This document shows positions 1 through 10,547 of a DNA stretch of 64,000 nucleotides, in pieces. A model generated the notes under the pieces. The model ran no database searches. It was not told the origin of the DNA and worked only from the letters and a program-made list of their open reading frames with translations. How positions within the stretch are numbered: the stretch's first letter is position 1; each line of letters opens with the position of its first letter. The stretch lies in NCBI GenBank assembly GCA_034509735.1, contig JACGWO010000006.1, positions 13,766,645 to 13,830,644 on the forward strand, in the 5' to 3' direction. The stretch comes from Sesamum alatum. Lineage: Eukaryota > Streptophyta > Magnoliopsida > Lamiales > Pedaliaceae. The translations under genes and the position numbers were made by a program.

Positions 1-387
1 AAAAGTTCCAAGCAGGCTACCACGGTGGACCCCACCACAGAGTTTGAATACATAGCAGCTTCGAAAGCTGCTAAGGAGGCAGTCTGGATGAAGAGTTACA
101 TCCAAGAGTTGGGTGTAGTACCTAGCATCGCTGAGCCGGTAGTTATCTTCTGCGATAATAATGGGGCAATAACGCATACAAAGGAATCGATATCTCATCA
201 CCGATCCAATCATATTCTTAGACACTACCATCTGCTCAGAGAGATGGTTAGCAGGGGTGACGTTTGGATGGACCGAGTCAGCTCTATAGAAAACATAGCA
301 GATCCACTTACTAAGCCTGTGTCGCAAGTTTCCCATACACAACATCTGGATAAGATGGGTTTGAGGTCAATAGGTGATTGGCTTTAG
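1..387 (+). pseudogene. Copia pol, RNase H domain (3' end of pol, left-truncated by window)
   Basis: This encodes the C-terminal RNase H part of a Ty1/copia polyprotein, which degrades the RNA strand of the RNA/DNA hybrid during reverse transcription. The family signature is readable: TEFEYIAASKAAKEAVWMK, CDNNGAI, HHRSNHI with the histidine-rich helix, and IADPLTKP near the end. The frame is open from the window edge to a stop at 385-387. It begins as KSSKQATTVDPTTEFEY, so coding continues off the left edge, and the listed methionine at 25 is not a real start. No disabling change is seen in this stretch; whether the full pol is intact cannot be judged here. It ends 14 bases before the LTR, as usual in copia elements. 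Confidence 0.9.
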
Positions 388-388
388 G

Positions 389-401
389 TCTAGTAGGAGA
401 T
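389..401 (+). promoter_or_regulatory. Polypurine tract of copia element A
   Basis: The purine-rich run TAGTAGGAGAT lies directly before the LTR start TGTTAG. It is the expected primer site for plus-strand DNA synthesis. The same arrangement (GTGGGAGAT before TGTTAG) occurs at 51547-51559 in element G. Confidence 0.75.
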
Positions 402-2601
402 TGTTAGAATAGGTGACCAAAAAGCCAATAGGTTTGGCATTTTGTAATGCTATTTGACAACATGATGTAAATGTAATATTATGTGATGAATAAAATGAGT
501 GTTCATCACTAATGGTACCTTCTTTGTTGAGCTCATTTCACATATGTTAAAACGGTGTTTTATTTATATCGCAACAAAGCCCTTAGACCACGACTAACAA
601 CTAGTGCAGTTGGACCACTCATTGGATGGTGGTCATGAAACCAACTAATTAAGAGTTGGGCCTGAAACGTTCCAAGTCAAGGACCTCGAGACCGGGCATC
701 GAGAGTCCTATAGAGACTTACATCAAGAGTCGTGTTTATTGGATGAGTGCCGTGTTTCATCGGCGACAGGCGTGGGACGCCTACATGATCTTGATGGGTA
801 GGTCGACTGGGGTCGAGCCAGCTGGACTGACTCGCCGGGATCATCATATGAAAGCCTTGGAGGCTTGGTCGGTATGATTGGATTTTCCTGGCTCCGATAG
901 TACGGGAGTAGTCCTCAGACTTGAGGAACCATGGTAGTCACGTGTACAGGACTATTGTGTCTTAGATCTGGCGACAGGTGATCATTCTGTAAGATGATCA
1001 TGATAAGCCTTGTCCAGTGCAGTCGGAATGTGTAGCGAGGACGGTGGGTTCCAAGAAGAGGATCCATCCCCTGTCAGTACGTGACAGAGGTATCTCCTAT
1101 GCACTCGGAGACACGTTCATGCTGTTTAAAGCTGTGGCCACAGTGGTTGGTCGAACAGGAAATGGTTTTCTGTGTCGACGCAATGAGGCATGTGTAGTCT
1201 CGAGTATTAAGCATAGATGCCTAGTCAAGGATGGGAACCGACGCCCAATTCCATACCCTAGACTAAGGCCGGGAGACGATAGACGGGAGGACCGTACCCG
1301 CACGGAATCGATGCCTAAATGTTCACGCCAACATTCACTTAGTCTCTAGTGTCATGGTCCGTTCCTAGACGGCCACCTATTGTAACGGGCCCTTGTGGGA
1401 CACGGGCCCAAGTCTAGCTAAAGGGTCACACACAAATCACCGAGAAGATTGAGAGATTGACTTGGAGTCACTTTTGAAGGATGAATAAGTAATTGGATTA
1501 CTTAAGGGATTGTCCATTGGATGGACGAACCGATATTGTATCGGGCCCTCATTTAATCGGTAAATGAGATTTATCGATTAAATATAAAAAGTTGAGATGT
1601 TAGATCTTTTGATTAGATTAAAAGATCAACGGGAATTATTTAATTGGACATTTCATTGAACTGGATCTAATTTTGGGTTCGTCGTAATTGGATTACGATA
1701 AAACCTGGTCCGTTAAATTTTGACCCGAGAGGAGAATTAATTCCTATTTTGGAATAGGAAGAAGTTGGACTTCTTCCCCAAATAGGCATGGCCGAAAATG
1801 CAACCTTGGAGGGAGCAAAATTTAGCCATGTTGGATGCAAGGTGGTAGTTGACTTGTCTCTTTTGGTAAGGGACAAATCAACTCCAATCAAGCCCTTCCC
1901 TTGTGGTATGATTTGATCATACCTTAAAAGTTGGTAGGCATGGTTGAAGAATTAATGGTGATTGATTGGGATGTATCTAGACATCTTAGGATGAACCCAG
2001 ACACATTCCAATAATCACATTAATTATGTATATATATGAGTATATACTAACACCTCATGCATGAGATTCGTAATTCATATTTTTTAGGAAAAGAAGACAA
2101 AAAAATCGGCCACTCCTCTCTCTCAAACTTTCGGCCCTCTCTCCATTTTCTTACTAGTGTTCTTCATCTGATCTTGGATCAAAATGGAAGAACAAAGTAT
2201 GTTTAAGAAGAACACTAATCCATAGTGTTTATCTTCTTAAACCGATTCCTTCTAAACCTGTTGTCTTCTAGCAAGGAGAACGTGAGTTTCTTCCGGTGTG
2301 GTGTGGATCACCTTTGGAGAGTTCATACATTTGAACTTGGTGAACATTCGAAGAAGGAACAAAGCAAGTAGCTGTGCACATGTGAAAACTACGAAGGTAA
2401 CATTTTATTACGCTTTCATTGTTTTCAGTTCATCTATGCCCTATGTATAATATGTGCCTTAATATTGATACATCCTACATCGAACGCCTGGTTGAGCACC
2501 CAAGGATACACCCCTTGGGATTATGTTTATTTATTAATTTATACATATTTTCCATGCTTCTCGCTTCCGCTCGCGCTCCGCCCGTATCTGCTTGTCCTTC
2601 A
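402..2601 (+). repeat. Copia element A 3' LTR, about 2.2 kb
   Basis: The LTR starts TGTTAGAATAGGTGACC and ends CTTGTCCTTCA, 2200 bp in all. The first 1.4 kb is shared with the LTRs at 12794, 18763 and 51560. The last 470 bp matches the reverse-oriented fragment at 33500-33970. The 3' part holds AT-rich TATA-like sequence around 2026-2050. Short ORFs inside it (for example 656-877, 1017-1349, 2419-2610) recur only as shadows in related LTRs and are not genes. Confidence 0.85.
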
Positions 2602-3157
2602 GAAACCTGAGACCACATTGGACATGTTCAAGTCATAGTCGTCCTATGCACAAGGTTACTGTGGAACTTCAAGTCTAAGGACTAGTTAGTGCACTATCGT
2701 AGCCTATGAGTTATAGTCATACCGATCATGCCATATAGGGCTTCCATATGACAACTCCTGCGAGTCAATTTAGTGAACTTGATAACTCTTTATCAAGCAC
2801 CCACTAAAGTGCACAGACGTCATACGTCTCTATCTATGAAACTCCACATTCATCATATGAACGCATCACTTAGTGCAAGCCTTTAAGTAATGGTTGATGC
2901 CCTGTCTCGATCGATTCATCGACTTGGAATATTTTAGATCAAACCATAGAGGTTGGTTTCATGGTCGCCATCATATGCGCGATCCAACCCCGTAGCATAA
3001 TTGAACTAAGGACTTCAACCAAATGCTCATATAAATATAATGTTTAAAGCATATGATGCCAAAGAGCATTTCTTAAATTAACATATTATTGAAAAAGATC
3101 TTCTAGAATAGTTTACAAAGAGCCAATCAATTAGCTTGACGATCACCTATTCTAACA
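2602..3157 (-). repeat. Element B 3' LTR, outer 556 bp
   Basis: On the reverse strand this begins TGTTAGAATAGGTGATC (plus-strand end ...CTATTCTAACA at 3157). It aligns with 9994-10525 of the same element's 5' LTR with scattered differences. It starts at the GAAAC target site of element A. The purine-rich tract directly inside the LTR, read on the minus strand at 3158-3170, is the element's PPT. Confidence 0.82.
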
Positions 3158-3171
3158 ATCTCCCACCTGAC

Positions 3172-3735
3172 CTAAAGCCAATTGCCCTTGTTCTTTAATC
3201 CCATCTTCTCGAGATGTTGAGAATGAACAATTTGTGATATCGGCTTTGTAAGCGGGTCTGCTATGTTCTCCGTTGATGCAACGCGATCCACTCGCACGTC
3301 ACCTCTTCCTTTCATCTCTCTGATTAGATGGTAGCGTCTAATTATGTGTTTGGCTTTGTGATGAGGTCTTGGCTCCTTCACTTGCGCAATAGCCACGTTG
3401 TTATCACAAAGTACAACTACAAGTTTGGCAATGCTAGACACCACACCTAACTCTTGGATGTAGTTTTCATCCAAACAGCCTCCTTTGCAGCTTTAGAAGC
3501 TGCAATGTATTCGGTTTCCGTCATGAAATCCGTTGTCGTATCTTGCTTGGAACTTTTCCAACTGACAGCTCCTCCATTCAACCGAAATACATAGCCAGAT
3601 TGAGACTTAGCATCATCCACATTCGATTGGAAGCTGGCATCAGTATACCCCCTTCCAATATCAATTCTCCATCACCGTACACCAACAATAAATCCCTACT
3701 TCTTCTCAAGTACTTAAGGATATTTTTACAGCAGT
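3172..3735 (-). pseudogene. Element B pol: RNase H
   Basis: This is the RNase H portion of a copia polyprotein. The last 100 codons (3172-3474) are open and read IQELGVVSSIAKLVVVLCDNN, HHKAKHI, and ENIADPLTKPISQ at the end, closely related to element A. Upstream, in other frames, GYVFRLNGGAVSWKSSKQ and EYIAASKAAKEAVW are recognisable, so at least two frameshifts separate the domain from RT. The stop lies just inside the polypurine tract and LTR. The domain is present but broken. The reading direction and neighbours (RT at 3736-4771, LTR at 3157) fit the order RT-RNase H-LTR. Confidence 0.85.
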
Positions 3736-4771
3736 CTAGTGATCGTGGCCGGCACATGCCTGATAACGACTCGTAACACTTAGAGCGTAAGCTATATTAG
3801 GCCTTGTACATTGAACAACATATTGTATACTGCCAACAGCAGAAGCATAGGGAATTTCTGACATTTTCTTAACTTCCTCATCAGCCTTCAGAGACTGAGT
3901 CTTGGAGAGTTGAATTCCATGCCTCATGGGAAGAAACCCCCTTTTTGATTCATTCATCTTGAACCTTTTCAAGACTTTATCAATGTATGAGACTTGGGTC
4001 ATTCCTAACATTCTTTTAGATCTATCTCTATAGATCTTTATCCCCAGAATATACGAAGCTTCACCCAAGTCCTTCATGGAGAATTGAGTAGATAACCATG
4101 CTTTAGTGTCACCTAACATTTTAACATCATTCCTGATGAGTAAAATATCATCCACATAAAGCACGAGGAATACAATAAAGCTCCCACTAACCTTTTTATA
4201 TACACAGGGATCATATTCATTCTTGATAAAATTATAACAGTTTATAATCTCATCAAAAAGAATGTTCCAACTTCGGGATGCCTGTTTGAGCCCATAAATG
4301 AACCTCTGGAGTTTACAAACTCTTTGCTCTTCTCCTTTGGATGTAAAACCTTGTGGTTGATCCATATAGAATTTCTTCCTTAATGAATCTATTAAGGAAT
4401 GCAGTTTTCACATCTTTTTGTCATATCTCATAGTCATAATACGCAGCTATAGCAAGTAAGATCCTTATGGACTTGGCCATAACAACGAGCGAATAGGTCT
4501 CCTCAAAGTCCACACCAGACTTTTGAGTGTAGCCTTTCGCTACCAATCGGGCCTTAAAGGTCGATACCTCTCCATTGGCTCCAAGCATTCGCTGGTAGAC
4601 CCATTTCCACCCAACGGGCCTAACTCCCTTAGGTGGGTCTACCAAGGTCCATACCTTGTTGGAGTTTATGGAGTCCATTTTGGATCTCATCGCCTCAATC
4701 CATCTACCCGAATCGATGTCAGACATCGCCTCTTCGAACGTCTTTGGATCATTATCCAATTGACCAGTCAA
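3736..4771 (-). pseudogene. Element B pol: reverse transcriptase
   Basis: This is a Ty1/copia reverse transcriptase (RVT_2 type) in two frames. The N-terminal part (4421-4771) reads WIEAMRSKMDSINSNKVW, WKWVYQR and KARLVAKGYTQKSGVDFEETY. The C-terminal part (3736-4365) reads VCKLQRFIYGLKQASRSW, the catalytic LYVDDILL, DLGEASYILGIKI and PYASAVGSIQYV. A frameshift and stop between about 4366 and 4420 split the fingers from the palm. The catalytic YVDD is kept. In an intact copia protein these segments are continuous and lie between integrase and RNase H, as here. The element could have been active before these lesions. Confidence 0.9.
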
Positions 4772-5823
4772 GGGCTATCATACCATATCTCTCAGGCTGT
4801 TTAGAGACTCTAGCCGACTTTCTCAGAGGATGTGTAGAATTAAAAGGTTCATTATGAGGCAGTATAGGTGTCATTTCTGCCATAGGCGATACATGACTCG
4901 ACTTTTCGAGTTGCACCTCTTTGTTTTGAGTATCTGAAGGAAAATCCTTTTCTGAGTACACTGCATTTCTCGAAACAAACACGTTTTGTTTCGAGGGATC
5001 ATAGAAGTAGTATCCTACAGTTTTTTTTAAGATATCCAATAAATCTACATAAGATGGATCTCATATCCAACTTATCTCCCACTAGTCTTTTGACATATGC
5101 GAGACACCCCATATTCTCAAATACTTCTAAGAGGGTGGTTGGCCATGCCATATTTCATACGGTGTTTTGTATACAACCTTAGATGGCACCATATTTAATA
5201 ACTTGGCCGCCGTTTCTAACGTATAACCCCAAAACGAAAGAGTTAATGTAGTAGAACACATCATGGAACGAACCATGTCCAACAAAGTTTGGTTCCTCCT
5301 TTCAGCCACGCCATTAAGTTGTGGCGTTGCAGGAGGAGTCCACTGAGAGAGAATCACATTCTCTTTTAAGTAATTCAAGAATTCACCACCACGATCAGAT
5401 CGAATGGTCTTAATTTTTCGTCCAGTTTGATTTTCTACTTCAAGTTTGAAATCTTTAAACATTTCAAATGCTTCAGATTTGTACTTCATTAAGTACACAT
5501 AACTGAACCATGAGTGATCATCGGTAAAGGTTATGAAGTAAGAAAATCCTCCTCTAGCTGGAGTACTTAAAGATCCACAAACATCTGTGTGGATTAAATC
5601 CAACTGTGCAGTGGCACGGCTACTTTGTCCAATAAATGGTGTTTTGGTCATTTTTTCTTTGAGACAAGATTCACAAGTTGAAAGAGCATCTATTTCTAGA
5701 TTCTTAGAGTCAATCAACCTCTTCATCCTATCCTTGGAAATGTGACCCAACCTAGCGTGTCATGTTTGTGCATTTTCTTGATCTTCCAATTTTCTTTTAT
5801 GTTGAACGTTCATAATCATATTA
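4752..5823 (-). pseudogene. Element B pol: integrase with C-terminal region
   Basis: This is a copia integrase, the enzyme that joins element DNA to the genome. The open part at 5127-5750 contains the end of the HHCC finger (MGHISKDRMKRL, CESCLKEKM) and the DDE core: the first Asp in IHTDVCG, the second Asp in RSDRGGEF, and Glu in GVAERRNQTLLDMVRSMM. The C-terminal segment (4752-5039) reads GYYFYDPSKQNVFVSRNAVY, as expected between the core and RT. A break lies between about 5040 and 5126. The first finger histidines are around 5750-5823 in another frame. The catalytic triad is intact, the reading frame is not. Confidence 0.9.
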
Positions 5824-5825
5824 TG

Positions 5826-6310
5826 TTATTGGATAGTATATAAACCATTTATTAAAGTGCCAAGTAAAATAGAAGAACCATTATTCATTAAGTAGAAACA
5901 TTGTTTTGATACACAAAATTCATACCCCTCTTCATCAAGAGTAGGTATAGATACAATGTTTCGTATCATACTTGTTACATCATAACAACTATTAAGTATT
6001 ATCCTAACATCCTTGCTAATAGCTAAGTGAACAGTTCCAACGGCTTCAGCAGCAACCTGCTTGCTGTCTCCAAGCCTGAGGATCACATCCCCTTCACCTA
6101 ACTTTTTGCTTCTTCTCATACTGAAGAAGCATTATTTGCAACCATGTTAATTTCAACAACGAAAATACCTGGACTGTGGCAAGAAACTTCTTGCAATTCC
6201 TCTTCCAATGGCCTTTTTCGTGGCAGTGATGACACTCATCATTTGCTGGATTAGCCTTGATTATCTTCTTCCCTTTGCCTTTCCCTCGGCCTCCTTATTG
6301 CTTTTCTTCC
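5826..6310 (-). pseudogene. Element B gag-pol: nucleocapsid zinc knuckle and protease-downstream region
   Basis: The open segment 5826-6119 (SKKLGEGDVILRLGDSKQV ... LLGTLINGLYTIQ) is the region between protease and integrase seen in copia pol. The homologous segment in element D (22239-22613) also includes the protease motif VLDTGCGAHIC. In B the DTG-containing stretch is missing: sequence around 6120-6180 goes from the zinc knuckle side straight into SKKLGEG. The CCHC knuckle is visible near 6190-6240 as CHHCHEKGHWKRNC. B therefore appears to lack the protease active site. Confidence 0.75.
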
Positions 6311-6318
6311 TCCCCTTT

Positions 6319-6966
6319 CTATTTCTTGACCCTTTTGGTCATGGCCGAAGATGTGGATGGGGTTGCTAGCATTATTGGTGCCGACTTATTTATAGTAGCA
6401 TCGTATTGCATAAGCAAATTGATCAATTCATGAACAATCATCTCAAGACCGTTCATATTGTAATTAACAACAAATTGATCAAAAGACAACGGTAATAACT
6501 GTAAGATCACATCTATGTAGGAGTCATTATTCATGCCTGCATTCAAAGATTCTAACTTTCAATGAGAGAAAGCATCTTAACGCCGTGGTCATGAACAAAC
6601 GACCCCTCAGTCATCTTTGCCCGATAGAACTCCTTTGATGTCGATCTTGTACCGCAAGCAACTCTTGTAAGCGTACAAAGATCTCAGATGCATGCTTAAG
6701 GTGTTCATGTTGCTTTTGCAGTTCATTGCTCATATATGCCAGCATAAGGCAATGGGCCTGAAGGTCGTTATCGATCCAGCGTTGGAACGTCACACGTTCT
6801 TCGTCAGTCGAATCCTCGGGAAGCTCTCAGTCGGAGGACGAGATTCCAACACATAAGAGCGTTTCTCAGAATCCAAAACGATTTTGAGATTCCTAAGCCA
6901 GTCAGCATAGTTCGTTCCAACAAGTTTGTTTGTCTCAAGTATGGTAGGAAGTGGACTTTTAGACAT
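6319..6966 (-). pseudogene. Element B gag
   Basis: This is a copia Gag of the UBN2 type, which assembles the virus-like particle. The start codon is at 6966 (MSKSPLPTILETNKLVGTNY, WLRNLKIVL), the standard start of this family. Further pieces are LAYMSNELQKQHEHLKHASEIF (6611-6793) and NNDSYIDVILQLLPLSFDQFVVNYNMNG (6319-6546). At least three frameshifts separate them. It is followed by the basic linker and zinc knuckle, and preceded by a 1.3-kb leader with the twin hairpins. The start was chosen because the same MSK/MSR start follows the leader in elements C, D, E and G. Confidence 0.85.
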
Positions 6967-8287
6967 TTTCGGTCTACAAGAAAGAAAAGGAGAAACAATG
7001 GAGATTTTAGCATTCTTTCAATCAATGTTAATTAAATTTATGATATGGCCTTTAATCATAAATTGCTCCCACTATTTCTTCAAAATTCCATAAACCTCCA
7101 TATGAACTTTTGGGAAACATTTTTCCTAGTGGGCTTGAGGTCCATAGAACAAATTTCATACCCCATTGTTACGATTCGCATGAAAGTAATTCTATGGGAG
7201 GTGACTTTAACCATTCTCATCTTATGAGATCCCCAAGGTGTTTTACCTCATTTTTCACATAATCCCAAGGACTCCAAGTGAATTACGTTACTCCACGTTA
7301 AGCCCAACCTATCGACCAAAAGACCTCCCACTATCACCCTCCACGACTCGTGAGACAAAGTGATAGTAGGTAATCTACTTGTTCATAGTAATAGTACAAC
7401 TTTTCACTACTTCCAAATCATTCCACGACTCGTGAGACAATAAATTGAAAGGTGATAGCATCTCATATTTATCGCTTTGGATGGAAGGTCTGGATTATCA
7501 AATCCAATTTGATATTATCCATCACGTGCTTAATATTTTAACTTGGACACTCCAAGTGAGGGTTCAACCATTTATTTACGCAAGACCTCATCACGATGTT
7601 TTATTCTTGTTTGCTTGTTCATCATATACAATGTAAAGTGTAGGTATGAACATCAAGCAAAGCCATATAAACATATATACAAGAAATAAAACCTGGCATG
7701 CCCTAGTTGGATGGTCATGAGCCCGTAGTCATCCCATACATATATTAAATAAAGATATCACATATCTTTTATGCAAATAATATCATGTATGTATATTTAG
7801 ATCCAATAAAATAAAAGAATTTAATTTCTTATGTTAAATTACATGATGTTTTTCATGGAATGAAATTGAATTTAATTCATGGGCACTTGATTAACCTGGA
7901 CTTTCCAAGAAATGGTCGTAATCATATTAGGAGAATATATCAAATTTTCCTAATCAAATTGAAAGTGAAAATTCTATTTTCTTTCTCAATTTATATCCAT
8001 ATATAAATTAGGAAAATTATATATATATATATATTATTATCCTCAAATGAAAACTGAGTTGAGAATATACAAAAATCGCTATTAAATTCGACCATGTAGG
8101 CGGAAGATAAATCCGGCCATCTAGGCGGAAGGTGATACATAATAGAATCAAATTTCAACAATTGAAATATGCCCAAGAATTAAATTAAACACATCAAGAG
8201 ATTAACACATAAAATTAAACCATTAAGCAATTTAACCCGATTAAATCACATCAAACCAAAATAAATATAATTGACTTGCATGACTGG
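6967..8287 (-). other. Element B untranslated leader between PBS and gag
   Basis: About 1.3 kb without coding content, homologous in blocks to the leaders of D, E and G (for example the block around 7130-7280 and the GGTCATGAGCCC block near 7712). It lacks the GC island found in the other leaders. It carries the pair of conserved-loop hairpins at 7330-7447. Confidence 0.7.
7330..7447 (-). promoter_or_regulatory. Twin conserved-loop RNA hairpins, element B leader
   Basis: In the sense of the element, hairpin 1 (7447-7414) has stem CAATTTATT/AATGATTTG (one mismatch, one G-U) around loop GTCTCACGAGTCGTGG. Hairpin 2 (7367-7330) has stem ACTATCAC/GTGATAGT around the same loop core. The near-palindrome CACGAGTCGTG is identical in both copies (plus-strand 7342-7352 and 7424-7434). 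The stems are unrelated in sequence to those of elements D, E and G, but all pair. The function is inferred: dimerisation or packaging. Confidence 0.6.
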
Positions 8288-8299
8288 GCTCTGATACCA
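8288..8299 (-). promoter_or_regulatory. Primer binding site, initiator tRNA-Met (element B)
   Basis: On the minus strand this reads TGGTATCAGAGC, complementary to the 3' end of plant initiator tRNA-Met, the usual primer of plant copia elements. It is one base inside the LTR end. Confidence 0.85.
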
Positions 8300-8300
8300 C

Positions 8301-10527
8301 TATTAGCTTCGGATAAGCCCCGAGACGTTAAACGCAGTAGAAATTAAATTCTTAATTAGAAAATAATATTATAATTAGCGATCAAATCGCCCGTCTTGTT
8401 GCTATTACGATGTGGATCTCATGCATAAAAGGATGTCAATTCAATGGTTAAGAGAAACCAACATTTCTTGCTCTCCGGTTGATGTTGGTCAGTTGAACAT
8501 TCTCAAGAACGACCTTACCTTAACAATGGTGGAACGTCAAAACGGAACCGCTTTTAATTATTGTTCACGGTAGGAACACAAGTGTCTTCCCTCTAAAGCT
8601 AGTCCACACCACCTATGATGGAATCACCCTCAAACCTATGCTAGTAGGTATTGGAGGATTAAGGTAGATCAACTATTGATCTATGGAGAAATCAAGGAAA
8701 CTCTTCTCTTTTGGAGATGAGAAATGAACATAAGACCAATGTTAAAGTGAAAGCTAGACTTTCTAGCTTTGAAGGAGAGAAAGTTTAAGAGCTAGAGAGC
8801 AAAAGGAAAGCTAGAGTTTTTGTATCTTTGTATGTAAAAAATATGGTATATAAATCTCTTGCTTTGTACCCCTTTTTATAGGCATTTCTTAGTACTAGAT
8901 ACAATGAATGTAGATAAGCCCTTTTGTCTTGCTCTTAGATAACACTTGTCTTCTTCATAGACAAGTTCTAGCATGACTCATCTTTTCTCCTTTTACACTT
9001 GTCGTCTTTATAGACAAACTTTAGCATGACTCATATTTTCTTCTCCATCTAAAAATGAAAACAAGTTATGTCTATGTTCAATGAATCTTGTCTTGTGGGC
9101 TTGGGCTTTATCTTAATTCTCAATTGGACTAAGTACAATTTTAATTAATTCCCAACTAATTATTTAGCCCATGATATTTAGTTCTTTAATTAAACATAAG
9201 TCCAAATCAATTAATCTAATTAATTGATTTTCAAGCTCAAATAGATTAATCTTAATTAATCTATCACAAGTCTTACTTAATCAAATTAATGCTTGTGAGT
9301 TTAGACTCCAAATTAAATAATCATATTATTTAATATTCCCATGAAATGATTTCATAAATCATTTCAATCAATTAATTTAACTCCTTAAATTCATTGATTT
9401 ATTCTCCATAATTAATTCTATAAATTAATTTCAATAATTCCATCGTGGATTTGTGTGTGACCCTTTAGGTTCACTACTCAGCTAGACTTGGGCTTGTATC
9501 ATATATACAATTTAATTAGCAACTTAATTGCATTAAATTAATTAGATCTTATCAAAATTAATTACCCTCAATTAACTCCTTAATTGGAGGGTACCCGTCA
9601 CCATGGGTGGCCATCTAGCAATGGTCCATGGCATTAGAGAATAGGTGAATTATTGCGTGAACCTGTGAGCTATGCGTACCATGCAGATACGGTCCCGCTA
9701 CTAACCTCCTGATCAAAGTCTAGGGCATGGAATTAGTTTACTGGTTCCCATTATCGACTTTAATGTCTATGTATCAACTCTTCAAGTTATGCTTTCAATT
9801 TATCAATATAGGAAAAACCCTTTCTCCTATTTGATCAACAACCATGGCCATGGGCTTCGAGGAACGCATGATGCAGAGAACATAGGAGGTTCGTTATCAT
9901 CTCATGATAAGTAGCAGATCCTATCTTGGAACTCACCAACCTCCATGCATGCTTCAACTATTTCTGAAACATGACCGTATAGTGATCCAGGATGAAACCT
10001 GAGACCACATTGGACATGATCAAGTCATAGCCGTCCTATGCACAAGGTTACCGTGGAACCTCAAGTCTAAGGACTTGTTACTGCACTATCGTTGTCTAGG
10101 AGATCTAGTAATACCGATCATGCCATATAGGGCTTCCATATGACAACTCCTATGAGTCAATTCAGTGAACTTGATAACTCTTTATCAAGCACTCACTAAA
10201 GTGCACAGACGCATACGTCTCTATCTATGAAACTCGACATTCATCATATGAACGCATCACTTAGTGCAAGTATTTAAGGAATGGTCGATGCCCTGTCTCG
10301 AGGGATTCATCGAATTGGAATATTTTAAATCAAACCATCGTGGTTGGTTTCATGGTCGCCATCATATGCGCGAGCCAACCCCGTAGCATAACTGATCTAA
10401 GGGCTTCAACCAAATGCTCATATAAATATAATGTTTAAGGCATATGATGAACATGGCCGAAGAACATTTTCTTAAATTAACATATTATTGAAAAAGGTCG
10501 TCTAGAATAGTTTACAAAGAGCCATTC
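8301..10527 (-). repeat. Element B 5' LTR, outer end lost
   Basis: The LTR runs leftwards from about 10527 to 8301. Its inner 3' end reads ...AATA where CA is expected (one mutated base). The outer end stops at AGAGCCATTCAAT and lacks the last 27 or so bases, including TGTTAGAATAGG, that are present at 3131-3157. There it meets the leader/gag start of element C in the opposite orientation. A TATA box candidate on the minus strand is at 8871-8880 (TATAAAAAGG). Confidence 0.82.
8871..8880 (-). promoter_or_regulatory. TATA box candidate, element B LTR promoter
   Basis: TATAAAAAGG on the minus strand, about 580 bases upstream of the LTR 3' end. The position is suitable for an RNA polymerase II start in this long LTR. 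Called on motif only. Confidence 0.45.
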
Positions 10528-10547
10528 AATTTACATTTTGAATGTAG

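Larger units (their letters stand above)
1..2601 (+). mobile_element. Copia element A, 3' end (RNase H to 3' LTR)
   Basis: The window opens inside the pol gene of a Ty1/copia element reading rightwards. Visible in order are the RNase H end, a polypurine tract and a complete 3' LTR. Its 5' part lies outside the window. At the right end the LTR is followed by GAAAC (2602-2606) and then by an LTR of opposite orientation (element B) entered at an internal position, so element A appears to be inserted in the 3' LTR of B. The second copy of the 5-bp duplication would lie left of the window. Confidence 0.88.
2602..10527 (-). mobile_element. Copia element B, nearly complete, reverse orientation
   Basis: This is a Ty1/copia element reading leftwards: 5' LTR (8301-10527), PBS, leader, gag, zinc knuckle, protease remnant, integrase, RT, RNase H, PPT and the outer part of the 3' LTR (2602-3157). 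About 530 bp of the 3' LTR matches 9994-10525 of the 5' LTR; the rest was displaced leftwards by insertion of element A. It has the most complete domain set among the copia copies here but carries several frameshifts and stops, so it is not autonomous now. Confidence 0.87.

Noticed and set aside
1017..1349. 110-codon ORF and its relatives at 19236-19690
   Set aside because: They lie in the U3 part of copia LTRs, overlap an opposite-strand ORF, and are not kept open in the other LTR copies.
8288..8299. tRNA-Met-like matches considered as tRNA genes
   Set aside because: Only the 12 bases complementary to the tRNA 3' end are present, next to LTR ends; these are primer binding sites.
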